The notes: generated by a model from the sequence alone, not told the origin. 8,553 nt of DNA from an uncultured Coriobacteriaceae bacterium (GCA_947367165.1 CANBCO010000010.1:1-8553); one strand, 5' to 3'; shown: positions 1 through 6,498, counted from the first letter of the stretch. Translations and numbers: made by a program.

Positions 1-112
1 AGCCGGGAAGGCGGCGGGATCAAAACGCACCAAAGCAGAGAACCTTGGTGTTCCTGTTTTGGATCAATCCCAGCTAGAAGCAATTATTACTACAGGAAAC
101 GTGCCCGAGTAA
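1..112 (+). CDS. ligA: NAD-dependent DNA ligase LigA, C-terminal end of BRCT domain (partial)
   Basis: An open frame (codons beginning at base 2) enters from the left edge and ends at TAA 110-112, giving 36 residues. The stretch AGKAAGSKRTKAENLGVPVL, followed by a short acidic tail, matches the last part of the BRCT domain of bacterial LigA, where G-S-K-x-x-K-A-x-x-L-G-V is typical. LigA seals nicks during replication and repair using NAD+; the BRCT domain contributes to DNA binding. The catalytic adenylation domain, OB fold, zinc finger and HhH domains lie outside the window, so the call rests on the C-terminal motif only. galE starts 26 bases downstream with no obvious terminator or promoter between them, so the two may be co-transcribed. 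Confidence 0.8.
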   Translation, partial: AGKAAGSKRTKAENLGVPVLDQSQLEAIITTGNVPE

Positions 113-138
113 AGCACAAAAACCAAGAAAGGACGCAT

Positions 139-1182
139 ATGAAAACAGACTCACAAGTACTCGTTACGGGAGGAACAGGCTTTATTGGCTCACATACGGT
201 AGTTGAGCTTTTGCAAGCCGGCTACAACGTTGTTATAGTTGACAACTTGTGCAATTCAAACAAAGCCGTGTTGGGACGCATTAAACAAATTGTGGGCGAT
301 GAGGCGTACAAAAACTGCCACTTTTACGAGGTAGACATCTGCAACAAGGGCGCGCTTGACGAGGTTTTCTCGCGCCACAACATTGGCTCGGTGATTCATT
401 TTGCGGGGCTTAAGGCCGTGGGCGAGTCTGTGGATAAACCGCTTGAGTACTACTCCAACAATATTGGCGGCACACTCGCACTTTGCGAAGTTATGCGCGA
501 ACACGGTTGCAAGTCAATTATCTTTTCCAGCTCGTCAACGGTATACGGTGATCCTGACGAGCTTCCGTTAACCGAGAAAAGCCCCAAAAAAAACGCTACT
601 AACCCCTACGGCTGGGGCAAATGGATGATTGAGCAGATTTTATCCGACCTTTACACCGCAGATCAAGCGTGGGACGTGGTGCTTCTTAGATATTTCAATC
701 CCATTGGAGCGCATGAAAGCGGGCTCATTGGTGAAGACCCTAAAGGTATTCCTAACAATTTAGTCCCTTATGTGGCTCAAACCGCCGTGGGAAAGCGCGA
801 TGTGGTTCACGTGTTTGGTGACGATTACAACACGCCTGACGGAACTGGGGTTCGTGACTACATTCATGTGGTAGACCTTGCAGCAGGCCACGTTGCGGCA
901 CTCGCGTGGATGCAGGGCAAAACCGGCGTTGAAGCATTTAACTTGGGGACCGGGCATGGCTCAAGCGTTCTTGAGGTGCTGCATGCTTTTGAGAAGGCAT
1001 GTGGTCACAAAATTCCCTACGTGATTGAGCCTCGCCGGGCAGGAGACATTGCCGAAAATTACGCCGACAGCTCGCGTGCGCTGGAGATTCTTGGATGGAA
1101 AACAGAACGTGACTTGGCAGACATGTGTGAAGACTCGTGGCGCTGGCAGTCAATGAACCCAGACGGACTGAGCGATGACTAA
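139..1182 (+). CDS. galE: UDP-glucose 4-epimerase
   Basis: This 347-residue cytoplasmic protein interconverts UDP-glucose and UDP-galactose (Leloir pathway), supplying galactose donors for envelope glycans. It is an extended short-chain dehydrogenase: the NAD-binding GGTGFIGSH lies at residues 11-19 and the SSSTVYG segment at 131-137, with S132 as the likely catalytic serine. The YxxxK pair is Y157/K161 within NPYGWGK. The RYFNPIGAHESGLIGEDP block at 184-201 and the GTGVRDYIHVVDLA block further on are typical of GalE and the substrate-binding half. Length is normal for the family (about 330-350). The ATG at 139 is preceded by AAGAAAGGA six bases upstream, so the start is well supported. The last codons overlap the start of the prenyl synthase gene by 8 bases, implying translational coupling. 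Some family members also accept UDP-GlcNAc; this cannot be excluded. Confidence 0.95.
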   Translation: MKTDSQVLVTGGTGFIGSHTVVELLQAGYNVVIVDNLCNSNKAVLGRIKQIVGDEAYKNCHFYEVDICNKGALDEVFSRHNIGSVIHFAGLKAVGESVDKPLEYYSNNIGGTLALCEVMREHGCKSIIFSSSSTVYGDPDELPLTEKSPKKNATNPYGWGKWMIEQILSDLYTADQAWDVVLLRYFNPIGAHESGLIGEDPKGIPNNLVPYVAQTAVGKRDVVHVFGDDYNTPDGTGVRDYIHVVDLAAGHVAALAWMQGKTGVEAFNLGTGHGSSVLEVLHAFEKACGHKIPYVIEPRRAGDIAENYADSSRALEILGWKTERDLADMCEDSWRWQSMNPDGLSDD

Positions 1183-2203
1183 CCGCTTTGAAGCTTACGT
1201 TCGCTGCGTTCGCCCGCTATTTGAAAAGGCCTTTTTAGCTGGCTACGACGCTTCCGAGAAAACCACCCCGGCGCCTGCGCGACCGTATCTCGCGCGCCCT
1301 CTCAAAGCGTACGCCCTTAAGAGTGGAAAGCGCGTGCGACCTGCGTTAGTGCTGCTCGCCTGCGAACTTTGCGGCGGCATACAAGAAGAGGCTCTCCCTG
1401 CGGCATGCGCCGTTGAGCATTTTCAATCTGCCGCCCTCATGCATGACGATATTGCAGACGGCTCGATGCTTCGTCGCGGCGAGCCAACCCTGCACGTAAC
1501 AGAGGGCGAAGGAATCGCTATTAATGCAGGCGATATGGAGCTCGTGAAAAGCTACCAAAGCATTGTAGAGGCAAAAACCTATTCTGCCAGCCTAAAAGAG
1601 GAGCTTTTGCAGACACTTTCTTCTATGATGGAGTGTACCGTGTGGGGTCAAGCGATGGATCTGGGTTGGGTGCGTGACGCTACGTTTGACGTCAGCCTAG
1701 AAGACTGCTTTGAAATGGTGTGCTTTAAGACAGCTTACTACTCTTCTGCGTCTCCGCTTAAACTGGGTGCACAAATTGCAGTCGCAACAAAAGAGCAGAT
1801 AAAGGCCCTTTTTGATTTTGGGCTCAATGCCGGGGTTGCTTTTCAAATTCACGACGACCTCATGAATCTCTGTGGCAAGCCCGAAGATCAAGGCAAAGAC
1901 TTTCAAAGCGACATTACAGAAGGCAAGCGCACGCCCCTTGTTTGCTTTGCGCTTTCTCATGGTACCGATAGTCAAAAAGAGGAGCTTATCAGCATTCTTT
2001 CTGAGCACACAACAGATGCGGCAAAACGCGCTCGCGCAGTCGAGTTGCTTCATCAAACAAATGCGCTCACCTATGCGCATCATCGCGAAAAAGAGCTCAC
2101 GCAAGCTGCACTTTCTGCTCTATCGCAAGTGACGTTTCAAAATGCAGAAGCGCTTGCCGCGTTGCAAGACATGCCCGCCTTTTTTATTGAGCGCACTGCA
2201 TAG
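1175..2203 (+). CDS. Polyprenyl (isoprenyl) diphosphate synthase family protein
   Basis: This 342-residue trans-isoprenyl diphosphate synthase condenses isopentenyl diphosphate units onto an allylic primer. GKRVRP at 51-56 is the IPP-binding motif. The first aspartate-rich motif is HDDIADGSMLRRGEPTLH (D91, D92, D95), followed by GQAMDLGW at 158-165 and CFKTAYYSSASPLKLGA near 183-199. The second aspartate-rich region is HDDLMNLCG (D227, D228, but N231 where the classic DDxxD has Asp). KDFQSDITEGKRTP at 241-254 is the usual downstream lysine block. The first motif has DDxxD without the two-residue insertion of bacterial FPP synthases, and small residues (A86, A87) precede it. Both features suggest a C20 or longer product; this is inference. 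The ATG overlaps the galE end by 8 bases (galE stops at 1182), and the EamA gene follows after 3 bases, indicating one operon. Chain length and pathway (quinone, carotenoid or carrier lipid) cannot be read from the sequence. Confidence 0.9.
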   Translation: MTNRFEAYVRCVRPLFEKAFLAGYDASEKTTPAPARPYLARPLKAYALKSGKRVRPALVLLACELCGGIQEEALPAACAVEHFQSAALMHDDIADGSMLRRGEPTLHVTEGEGIAINAGDMELVKSYQSIVEAKTYSASLKEELLQTLSSMMECTVWGQAMDLGWVRDATFDVSLEDCFEMVCFKTAYYSSASPLKLGAQIAVATKEQIKALFDFGLNAGVAFQIHDDLMNLCGKPEDQGKDFQSDITEGKRTPLVCFALSHGTDSQKEELISILSEHTTDAAKRARAVELLHQTNALTYAHHREKELTQAALSALSQVTFQNAEALAALQDMPAFFIERTA

Positions 2204-2206
2204 GCC

Positions 2207-3115
2207 ATGTGGATTATTGCTGCGCTTTTCTCGGCTTGTTTTGCAGGGGCTTCCTCGGTTTTTGCAAAGGCAGGCGTCAAAGAAACCGATTCCGATATCG
2301 CCACCGCCATACGCACCGCAGTGGTGCTCGTTTTTTCCTGGTTGCTTGTGGCTGTCACAGGTTCTCTGTCTCAAATCACAACTCTTCCTGCTAAAGAGTG
2401 CTTTTTTCTTGTGCTCTCGGGTCTTTCTACAGGAATGTCGTGGCTCTGTTTTTTCAAAGCACTTTCGCTAGGCCCGGTAAACAAAGTGCTTCCCGTGGAC
2501 AAGTTAAACATTGTGCTCACGTTTGTCATTGGAATCACTTTTTTTTCAGAAGCCCTCACATGGAACAAATGCGCAGGTCTTGCTCTCAGTGTTTTAGGAA
2601 CTTTTCTCATGATTCAATCCGAGAAACCCACCTCATGTTCCCCAGAAACAATCGCTTCTAAGAAACCCACCACATCCCACATAAAGCCCCACAAAAGCAC
2701 GGTTGCGTGGCTCGCTTTTGCACTTTTAGCAGGGACATTTGCCTCACTAACATCTGTGTTTGGAAAAATGAGCCTACAAAACATCGACTCTAACCTGGCA
2801 ACAGCACTGCGAACCATAGTCATCTTGCTCTTTGCAACCGCGGTGGTGCTTGCAAAAAAGAAGGGAAAGCTCTTGGCTAAAACACCAAGAAACGAACTCG
2901 TATTTGTGGTGCTTTCCGGTGTGGCAACGGGGCTGTCGTGGCTTTGCTACTTTGCAGCACTACAGGCAGGGCCAGTAAGTGTGGTGGCACCGATGGATAA
3001 ATTAAGTACCGTGTTTGCCGTGCTCTTTGCTGCACTCTTTTTAAAAGAGCGTCTTTACAAGAAAAATTCCATTGGACTTTTCCTGCTGCTTTTTGGAACG
3101 CTTCTCATGTTATAG
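2207..3115 (+). CDS. EamA/DMT-superfamily transporter, tandem fusion of two single-EamA units
   Basis: This 302-residue integral membrane protein belongs to the drug/metabolite transporter superfamily. It is built of two homologous halves, about residues 1-137 and 166-302, joined by a hydrophilic Lys/Thr/Ser/Pro-rich linker at 138-165. Matching blocks lie 166 residues apart: SGLSTGMSWLCFFKALSLGP at 71-90 with SGVATGLSWLCYFAALQAGP at 237-256, PVDKL at 96 with PMDKL at 262, and DSDIATAIRT at 28 with DSNLATALRT at 194. Each half resembles the roughly 140-residue stand-alone EamA membrane protein (COG2510 type, about five helices). With five helices per half the copies would sit in opposite orientations. 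The substrate is unknown; exporters of metabolites and carrier-lipid sugar flippases (ArnE/F-like) both exist in this superfamily. The gene begins 3 bases after the prenyl synthase stop with no strong ribosome binding site, so translation is probably coupled. Confidence 0.88.
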   Translation: MWIIAALFSACFAGASSVFAKAGVKETDSDIATAIRTAVVLVFSWLLVAVTGSLSQITTLPAKECFFLVLSGLSTGMSWLCFFKALSLGPVNKVLPVDKLNIVLTFVIGITFFSEALTWNKCAGLALSVLGTFLMIQSEKPTSCSPETIASKKPTTSHIKPHKSTVAWLAFALLAGTFASLTSVFGKMSLQNIDSNLATALRTIVILLFATAVVLAKKKGKLLAKTPRNELVFVVLSGVATGLSWLCYFAALQAGPVSVVAPMDKLSTVFAVLFAALFLKERLYKKNSIGLFLLLFGTLLML

Positions 3116-3134
3116 CGCATTTGTCTGTTTGCAC

Positions 3135-3140
3135 TATAAT
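3135..3140 (+). promoter_or_regulatory. Sigma-70-type -10 element upstream of the flippase gene
   Basis: A perfect TATAAT lies in the gap between the EamA and flippase genes, 45 bases before the GTG start. No good -35 hexamer is found at 16-18 bases upstream, nor is there an extended TGn. Transcription would begin near 3147, too close to the in-frame ATG at 3155 for an ordinary leader but well placed for the GTG at 3185. This is a consensus match only. Confidence 0.5.
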
Positions 3141-3175
3141 GACATACGCAACACATGCAACCACACAATTGCAAA

Positions 3176-3180
3176 AGGAG
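3176..3180 (+). promoter_or_regulatory. Ribosome binding site deciding the GTG start of the flippase gene
   Basis: AAAAGGAG (3173-3180) ends four bases before GTG at 3185. The in-frame ATG at 3155 has no such site and would place the Shine-Dalgarno sequence inside the coding region as codons for Lys-Arg-Arg. The GTG is therefore preferred. Confidence 0.65.
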
Positions 3181-3184
3181 AGTA

Positions 3185-4435
3185 GTGAGCAAACAACCCG
3201 AGCCATTATCGGTAAAACAGAATATGCTCTGGAATAGTGCTGGGTCTTTTTTAAACCTTCTTGCCCAGTGGCTCATTACCGTGCTTGTAGTGCGAATCTC
3301 TGCAGGCTATGACGCCGCAGGTCTTTGGTCGCTTGCCGTTTCTGTCTACGGGATTTTTCAGCCGGTTGCGCAGTATCGTCTCTACATGTATCAGGTTTCA
3401 GATATTGAAGGCGAAAATAACGTTGGGGAATATTTCGCGCTTCGCATCATTACTAACATTTTGGCTCTCATTGGCTGCTTTGGGTATGCGCTCGTAACGT
3501 GTCCTCAAAGTGCGTGGCTCACCATTATGCTGTACGGCGTGTATAAAGCTTTTACTACTATGATTGATGTGTTTCACGCAAACGACCAACGCCATCACCG
3601 CATGGACTATATTGGCATTTCGCTTTTTTCGCAAGGGGTACTTTCGCTTGCCATTTTTACAGGCGTGTTTTGGCTCACACAAAACTTAGCCGTTACTCTT
3701 CTTTGCATGTGTGCAGCTATTGCTTGTGTGGGCATCTTTTTTGACTGGCCCCATTCCAACCGGTTTGAAAAGCTTACCGTGGGAATTTCTAGAAAAAAAG
3801 CCATTCATCTTCTTGTGCTGTGTCTTCCGCTTGTGTTGGGCTCCATTGCTTCTTCTGCAGCAGCATATGTTCCTAGACAGTTTCTCTTTGCCAATTCAGG
3901 AGACACCGCGTTAGGCATTTATGCATCGGTAGCAGCCCCTGTGGCAGTTATCTTGAATGGTGCAGCCTACATTTACTATCCGCTCATTGGCTACTTTGCA
4001 GAAGATTACGTAGAAGGACGGCTCGCAAAACTAAAACGTCTCTTTGTCAAAGTGGTGCTTGCCATTGCTGCTTTGGGAGCGGTGTGCGCCCTACTGCTTA
4101 GCTTTTTAGGCGTTCCCCTTCTCGAGCTCTTCTTTGCAAACAACATAGGTCAGTACGCCGACCTCCTCATGCCCGTTATTATTTCAGCCTTTGTAATGGC
4201 CTTTTTGTGGTTTTTAAACGACCTTCTCATTGCCCTCAGGGATTTTAAAGGAAATTTTCTCGGAAATATGGCTGCCCTTGTAGTCGCCCTTGCAACTATG
4301 GTTCCTTTTGTGCAGATCTGGGGCATGAACGGCGTAAGCTATACGGCAATTGCTTCAAGCCTTGCAGGCGTTATCGTTATGGTGATATTTTTTCTGCATG
4401 ATATTAAAAAACGGGCTAGTAAGCAGACGTTGTAA
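3185..4435 (+). CDS. Wzx-like polysaccharide/lipid-linked sugar flippase (MOP superfamily)
   Basis: Starting at GTG 3185 the product has 416 residues and is hydrophobic throughout, with about 12 predicted membrane spans. The N-terminus has KQNMLWNSAGSFLNLLAQW, typical of polysaccharide biosynthesis flippases, where W-N-x-x-G-S-x-x-x-x leads into helix 1. It continues into V-V-R-I-S-A-G-Y-D-A-A-G-L-W-S-L, matching the family's G-x-x-x-x-G-x-x-x pattern. This family moves undecaprenyl- or polyprenyl-linked oligosaccharides across the cytoplasmic membrane. Length fits Wzx proteins (about 400-480). Wzx proteins diverge widely, so the substrate cannot be predicted; a MATE-type transporter is a less likely alternative. 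An ATG 30 bases upstream would add ten residues but lacks a ribosome binding site. It has its own TATAAT box and is followed by 117 bases before the PAP2 start. The neighbouring galE, prenyl synthase and PAP2 genes fit a role in envelope glycan assembly. Confidence 0.8.
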   Translation: MSKQPEPLSVKQNMLWNSAGSFLNLLAQWLITVLVVRISAGYDAAGLWSLAVSVYGIFQPVAQYRLYMYQVSDIEGENNVGEYFALRIITNILALIGCFGYALVTCPQSAWLTIMLYGVYKAFTTMIDVFHANDQRHHRMDYIGISLFSQGVLSLAIFTGVFWLTQNLAVTLLCMCAAIACVGIFFDWPHSNRFEKLTVGISRKKAIHLLVLCLPLVLGSIASSAAAYVPRQFLFANSGDTALGIYASVAAPVAVILNGAAYIYYPLIGYFAEDYVEGRLAKLKRLFVKVVLAIAALGAVCALLLSFLGVPLLELFFANNIGQYADLLMPVIISAFVMAFLWFLNDLLIALRDFKGNFLGNMAALVVALATMVPFVQIWGMNGVSYTAIASSLAGVIVMVIFFLHDIKKRASKQTL

Positions 4436-4511
4436 GCTCATTTTCCCATCCTCCAACTACTAATGCACAGTGCCTAAAGCCTACTCCATTTCCCACAAGT
4501 CTCTTTTTTGC

Positions 4512-4520
4512 TGGTATACT
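4512..4520 (+). promoter_or_regulatory. Extended -10 promoter of the PAP2 gene
   Basis: TGGTATACT is an extended -10 element (TGnTATAnT) in the gap after the flippase gene. No matching -35 is visible, as is common with extended -10 promoters. A transcript starting near 4527 would have a leader of about 26 bases before the TTG start at 4553. The rest of 4436-4552 is pyrimidine-rich and shows no hairpin plus T-run that I can support. Confidence 0.6.
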
Positions 4521-4542
4521 TTGACCAATGTTGTTATGCAAA

Positions 4543-4548
4543 AGGAGA
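4543..4548 (+). promoter_or_regulatory. Ribosome binding site deciding the TTG start of the PAP2 gene
   Basis: AAAAGGAGA (4540-4548) places GGAG five bases before TTG at 4553. The open frame extends upstream to another TTG at 4508, but that codon lies upstream of the extended -10 promoter element and could not be on a transcript made from it. TTG 4553 is therefore the likely start. Confidence 0.7.
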
Positions 4549-4552
4549 AAGA

Positions 4553-5254
4553 TTGCCCCGCACAAAATATATTACGTTTTTTAAGCATTACGCGTACTGT
4601 ATCATTCCGGTTTTTTTGCTAGTGGGTTTTCACTATGTTATGTACGGGGTGCCCATGCTTATGGTTCCTCCGTGGAGTTCGTATTACACGCTCAATTCGG
4701 TTGTTGATGATGTGTGGCCGTTTTCTCCCATTTGGATCATCATTTACTACGGTGCAAACTACTTCATCTTGCTGGAATACTTTTTAACTGGTCTTGCGAG
4801 TAAAAGGCATTTTTATACGTTTGCTACGGCCAACATTTTAATTCATGTGGTTTCGTTTTTTGCCTTTATCCACTTTCCAGTCAAGGCACCGCGTCCAGAC
4901 GTTCTGGGAGGCGATATTTGGAGCCAGCTTCTTTTGATTCACTACGCCTCCGACCTCTCGTTTAATTGTTTTCCCTCACTTCATTGTGGTCTTGCTACGC
5001 TTTCGTTTTTGGGGATTTATAAAGTGCGGCGCATTTCTAAAAAGTTTCAAGTTTTTAGTGCAGTCATGACGGTGCTTATCTGTTTCTCAACGCTTTTTTG
5101 CAAGCAGCACTTTTTCTTAGACACCATAGCGGGAGTTAGTTTTGCAACGATTTTGTTTTGGGCCTCAGCTCGTTTTTGCTGGTATAAGCCGGTGATGCGC
5201 TTTTTTGAGTGGATAAATGATGCTGTGTGGGGCCGCATTCTCACAAAGGACTAG
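4553..5254 (+). CDS. PAP2-family membrane lipid phosphatase (inositolphosphotransferase-like PAP2_3 type)
   Basis: The 233-residue product from TTG 4553 has about six membrane segments and the three phosphatase motifs of the PAP2 superfamily. The first is FPVKAPRP at 108-115 (motif 1, short form as in PAP2_3). The second is FPSLHCG at 140-146, with catalytic-region H144. The third is CKQHFFLDTIAG at 183-194, with H186 as nucleophile and D190. The motif 1 spacing (APRP instead of K-x6-RP) points to the Aur1/Ipt1-like branch rather than the PgpB branch. Enzymes of this superfamily remove phosphate from, or transfer headgroups on, lipid phosphates at the membrane. An undecaprenyl or polyprenyl pyrophosphate substrate would fit the flippase and prenyl synthase neighbours but is inference. 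The gene has its own extended -10 promoter. Its TAG stop interlocks with the stop of the convergent small membrane gene. Confidence 0.82.
   Translation: MPRTKYITFFKHYAYCIIPVFLLVGFHYVMYGVPMLMVPPWSSYYTLNSVVDDVWPFSPIWIIIYYGANYFILLEYFLTGLASKRHFYTFATANILIHVVSFFAFIHFPVKAPRPDVLGGDIWSQLLLIHYASDLSFNCFPSLHCGLATLSFLGIYKVRRISKKFQVFSAVMTVLICFSTLFCKQHFFLDTIAGVSFATILFWASARFCWYKPVMRFFEWINDAVWGRILTKD
5251..5254. other. CTAG palindrome supplying the stop codons of two convergent genes
   Basis: Bases 5252-5254 are TAG on the plus strand and end the PAP2 gene. Bases 5251-5253 read TAG on the minus strand and end the 117-residue membrane protein gene. The two genes thus overlap by four bases tail to tail, with no room for a terminator between them, so each transcript must run antisense into the other gene. 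Confidence 0.85.
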
Positions 5255-5604
5255 ACAGCGAGCGTAATGCTTAGCAAAGCCACCACCATCCCCGAGCTTA
5301 CAAAAGCAGCAATGAGTGGCGCGAGTTTAGCCAAGATGGCCGAGGTATCCCTTTTTTTAAAAGCCACTTTGCTTCCGAGAAACCCACAGATGGTATAGCT
5401 TGTGATATAGGCAACGATACGAATGGCATATCCCTTAGCAAGTATGAGTGAACCGAACGCACCAAAGTTATATGCCCAGCTGTGAAATAAAAACGAGGGC
5501 GAAAGCAGCGTTCCTGCAGCGATTGAAGTTTCTATGCTGATACAAATCAGAACAGCGAGAGCAACTATAAAAAGTGATGTTACTGCCACTAAAAGTGAGC
5601 GCAA
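5251..5604 (-). CDS. Small integral membrane protein, unrecognised family
   Basis: This 117-residue frame would start at TTG (5604), nine bases after the stop of the 69-residue gene. It is strongly hydrophobic, with probable membrane helices near residues 5-25, 40-57, 60-77 and 92-116 and a positively charged loop KVAFKKRD around 79-86. I do not recognise the family and see no catalytic motif. The ribosome binding site is weak (GAAG), so translational coupling to the upstream gene is likely; a GTG at codon 6 is an alternative start. It is the last gene of the minus-strand cassette with the amidase-like gene and the 69-residue membrane protein. Tight spacing and consistent hydrophobicity over the whole frame support it being real. 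Immunity, transport or anchoring roles are all possible and unproven. Confidence 0.6.
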   Translation of the reverse strand: MRSLLVAVTSLFIVALAVLICISIETSIAAGTLLSPSFLFHSWAYNFGAFGSLILAKGYAIRIVAYITSYTICGFLGSKVAFKKRDTSAILAKLAPLIAAFVSSGMVVALLSITLAV

Positions 5605-5613
5605 CAGAGCTTC

Positions 5614-5823
5614 TTACCAAGGCGCGCTTGAGAATACGCGACTCGCTCCAAAAAGAATAAGCCAGAGGATAAGAAGAATGCAGTAAAAAAGAGCCCAAAA
5701 AGGATCGAGCGAAGGCGATGCTTGGATAAGGGCGATGGCAGGAAGTTCTATAAGAGCAAGGACCGCACAAATCCCCAAAATGGCTAGGCTTCCAACTTGT
5801 AAAATGAGCTGTTTTGCTTGCAT
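5614..5823 (-). CDS. Small two-helix membrane protein, unrecognised family
   Basis: The 69-residue product starts with ATG at 5823, giving MQAKQLILQVGSLAIL. AAGGAG (complement of 5830-5835) lies six bases upstream and overlaps the TAA of the amidase-like gene. An ATG 21 bases further upstream extends the frame but has no such site and overlaps the previous gene. Two hydrophobic helices are visible, about residues 6-32 and 44-64, separated by a short polar turn (QASPSLDPF). No family is recognised. The position, ten bases after the amidase-like gene and nine before the next membrane protein, indicates one operon. Small two-helix proteins beside a secreted hydrolase can be immunity or accessory proteins, but nothing in the sequence proves this. 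Confidence 0.6.
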   Translation of the reverse strand: MQAKQLILQVGSLAILGICAVLALIELPAIALIQASPSLDPFWALFYCILLILWLILFGASRVFSSAPW

Positions 5824-5833
5824 ATAAGGCTCC

Positions 5834-6429
5834 TTATCCATCAATTCTCACTACGGTTAGGTCAGAGGTTTCCAAAAAGTCCTCAGCGTCTTGATCCAGC
5901 TTGGGACAACTGTGAGAGGTGATGTAGACGTGACCATTTTCAACTTTGGTAACGATAGTGGCGTGCTCAATGCCTTCTATACCAGTGCCTTTGGGGCTTG
6001 TGAACAGAAGGTCGCCAGGTTGTATGAGCTTTGTTTTCTCGGAGAGTTCTTGAGATGAGGTGAAAAGAAGCGAAGGGCTTGAGCAAAATCCCTGAGAGGA
6101 ATCAGAAAAATACTCGTATTGCGCTTTAGCTAAACGCCAAGGTTCTCCTACTAAGAAATCTCCGTTTTCCAAAAAGCTGTACCAGGCAGAATTCTCTGGA
6201 ATGCCTCCTGCAAAAAGACACTGCGAGACAAAAATTGCGCAATCTTGCGTGTAAGCGTAATAGGCTGGATTTTGTAGCGCAAACCAGGTATGGGCATATT
6301 GAACTGCGGCGCACGATTATAGCTGTACTCAGCTTGCGTCTCTAAGGAGTGGGTGATGACGGGATTTGCAACGGCAAAAGAAGTGCTTCCAAGAAAAACT
6401 GCGATACAGGCGTAGAGTGCTTTTTTCAT
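5834..6429 (-). pseudogene. Secreted amidase-domain (Amidase_6-like) protein, frameshifted
   Basis: Translation from ATG 6429 gives a signal peptide (KK start, hydrophobic core, AVA cleavage near residue 21/22), then QAEYSYNR at 32-39. The frame then diverges and ends at 6151. The -1 frame carries on the family pattern: AAVQYAHTWFALQNP, then DCAIFVSQCLFAGGIP, then SAWYSFLENGDFLVGEP, then LIQPGDLLF, then GIEHATIVTKV, ending at TAA 5834-5836. Together these match the putative amidase domain (YNR..A..YA..Y plus DCxxFVSQC plus PGD plus H). Restoring one missing base between 6311 and 6310 gives 198 residues, with likely catalytic C64 and H156. A single-base deletion or a sequencing error explains it; the second part has no good start of its own. 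If intact it would be an exported cysteine amidase or peptidase. GGAG at 6437-6440 (complement) gives a strong start seven bases upstream. It heads a cassette with two small membrane genes. Confidence 0.82.
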
Positions 6430-6436
6430 ACCTCAG

Positions 6437-6444
6437 CTCCTTTT
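6437..6444 (-). promoter_or_regulatory. Ribosome binding site of the amidase-like gene
   Basis: Read on the minus strand this is AAAAGGAG, ending seven bases before ATG at 6429. It is near-perfect, showing that the gene's translation start is intact despite the frameshift. Confidence 0.75.
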
Positions 6445-6470
6445 GTGTTAGGCGTTTTGAATCCTTTAGT

Positions 6471-6498
6471 ATTGTAGCCTGCTTTGTGAGTATGGCAG
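6471..6498 (-). promoter_or_regulatory. Candidate promoter of the minus-strand amidase cassette
   Basis: On the minus strand CTGCCA (6493-6498; four of six matches to TTGACA) is followed after 16 bases by TACAAT (6471-6476; five of six to TATAAT). A transcript beginning near 6464 would have a leader of about 35 bases before the ATG at 6429. Consensus match only. Confidence 0.5.

Noticed and set aside
1697..2104. 135-residue minus-strand open frame inside the prenyl synthase gene
   Set aside because: It lies wholly opposite a gene with clear family motifs, has a basic cysteine-rich composition typical of antisense frames, and no ribosome binding site stands out.
2142..2471. 109-residue plus-strand frame across the prenyl synthase/EamA junction
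   Set aside because: It is out of frame with two well-supported genes that cover the same bases; no motif or start signal supports it.
4436..4511. Possible intrinsic terminator after the flippase gene
   Set aside because: The T-run near 4503-4509 has no convincing GC-rich inverted repeat before it.
6126..6314. 62-residue minus-strand frame in the third frame of the amidase-like gene
   Set aside because: It is Arg/Cys/Ser-rich shadow sequence; the family motifs are in the other two frames only.
6300..6322. Programmed -1 ribosomal frameshift to make the full amidase
   Set aside because: The region where the frames must switch reads AAT CGT GCG CCG CAG, with no X-XXY-YYZ slippery heptamer and no clear stimulatory hairpin; a simple base loss is a better explanation.
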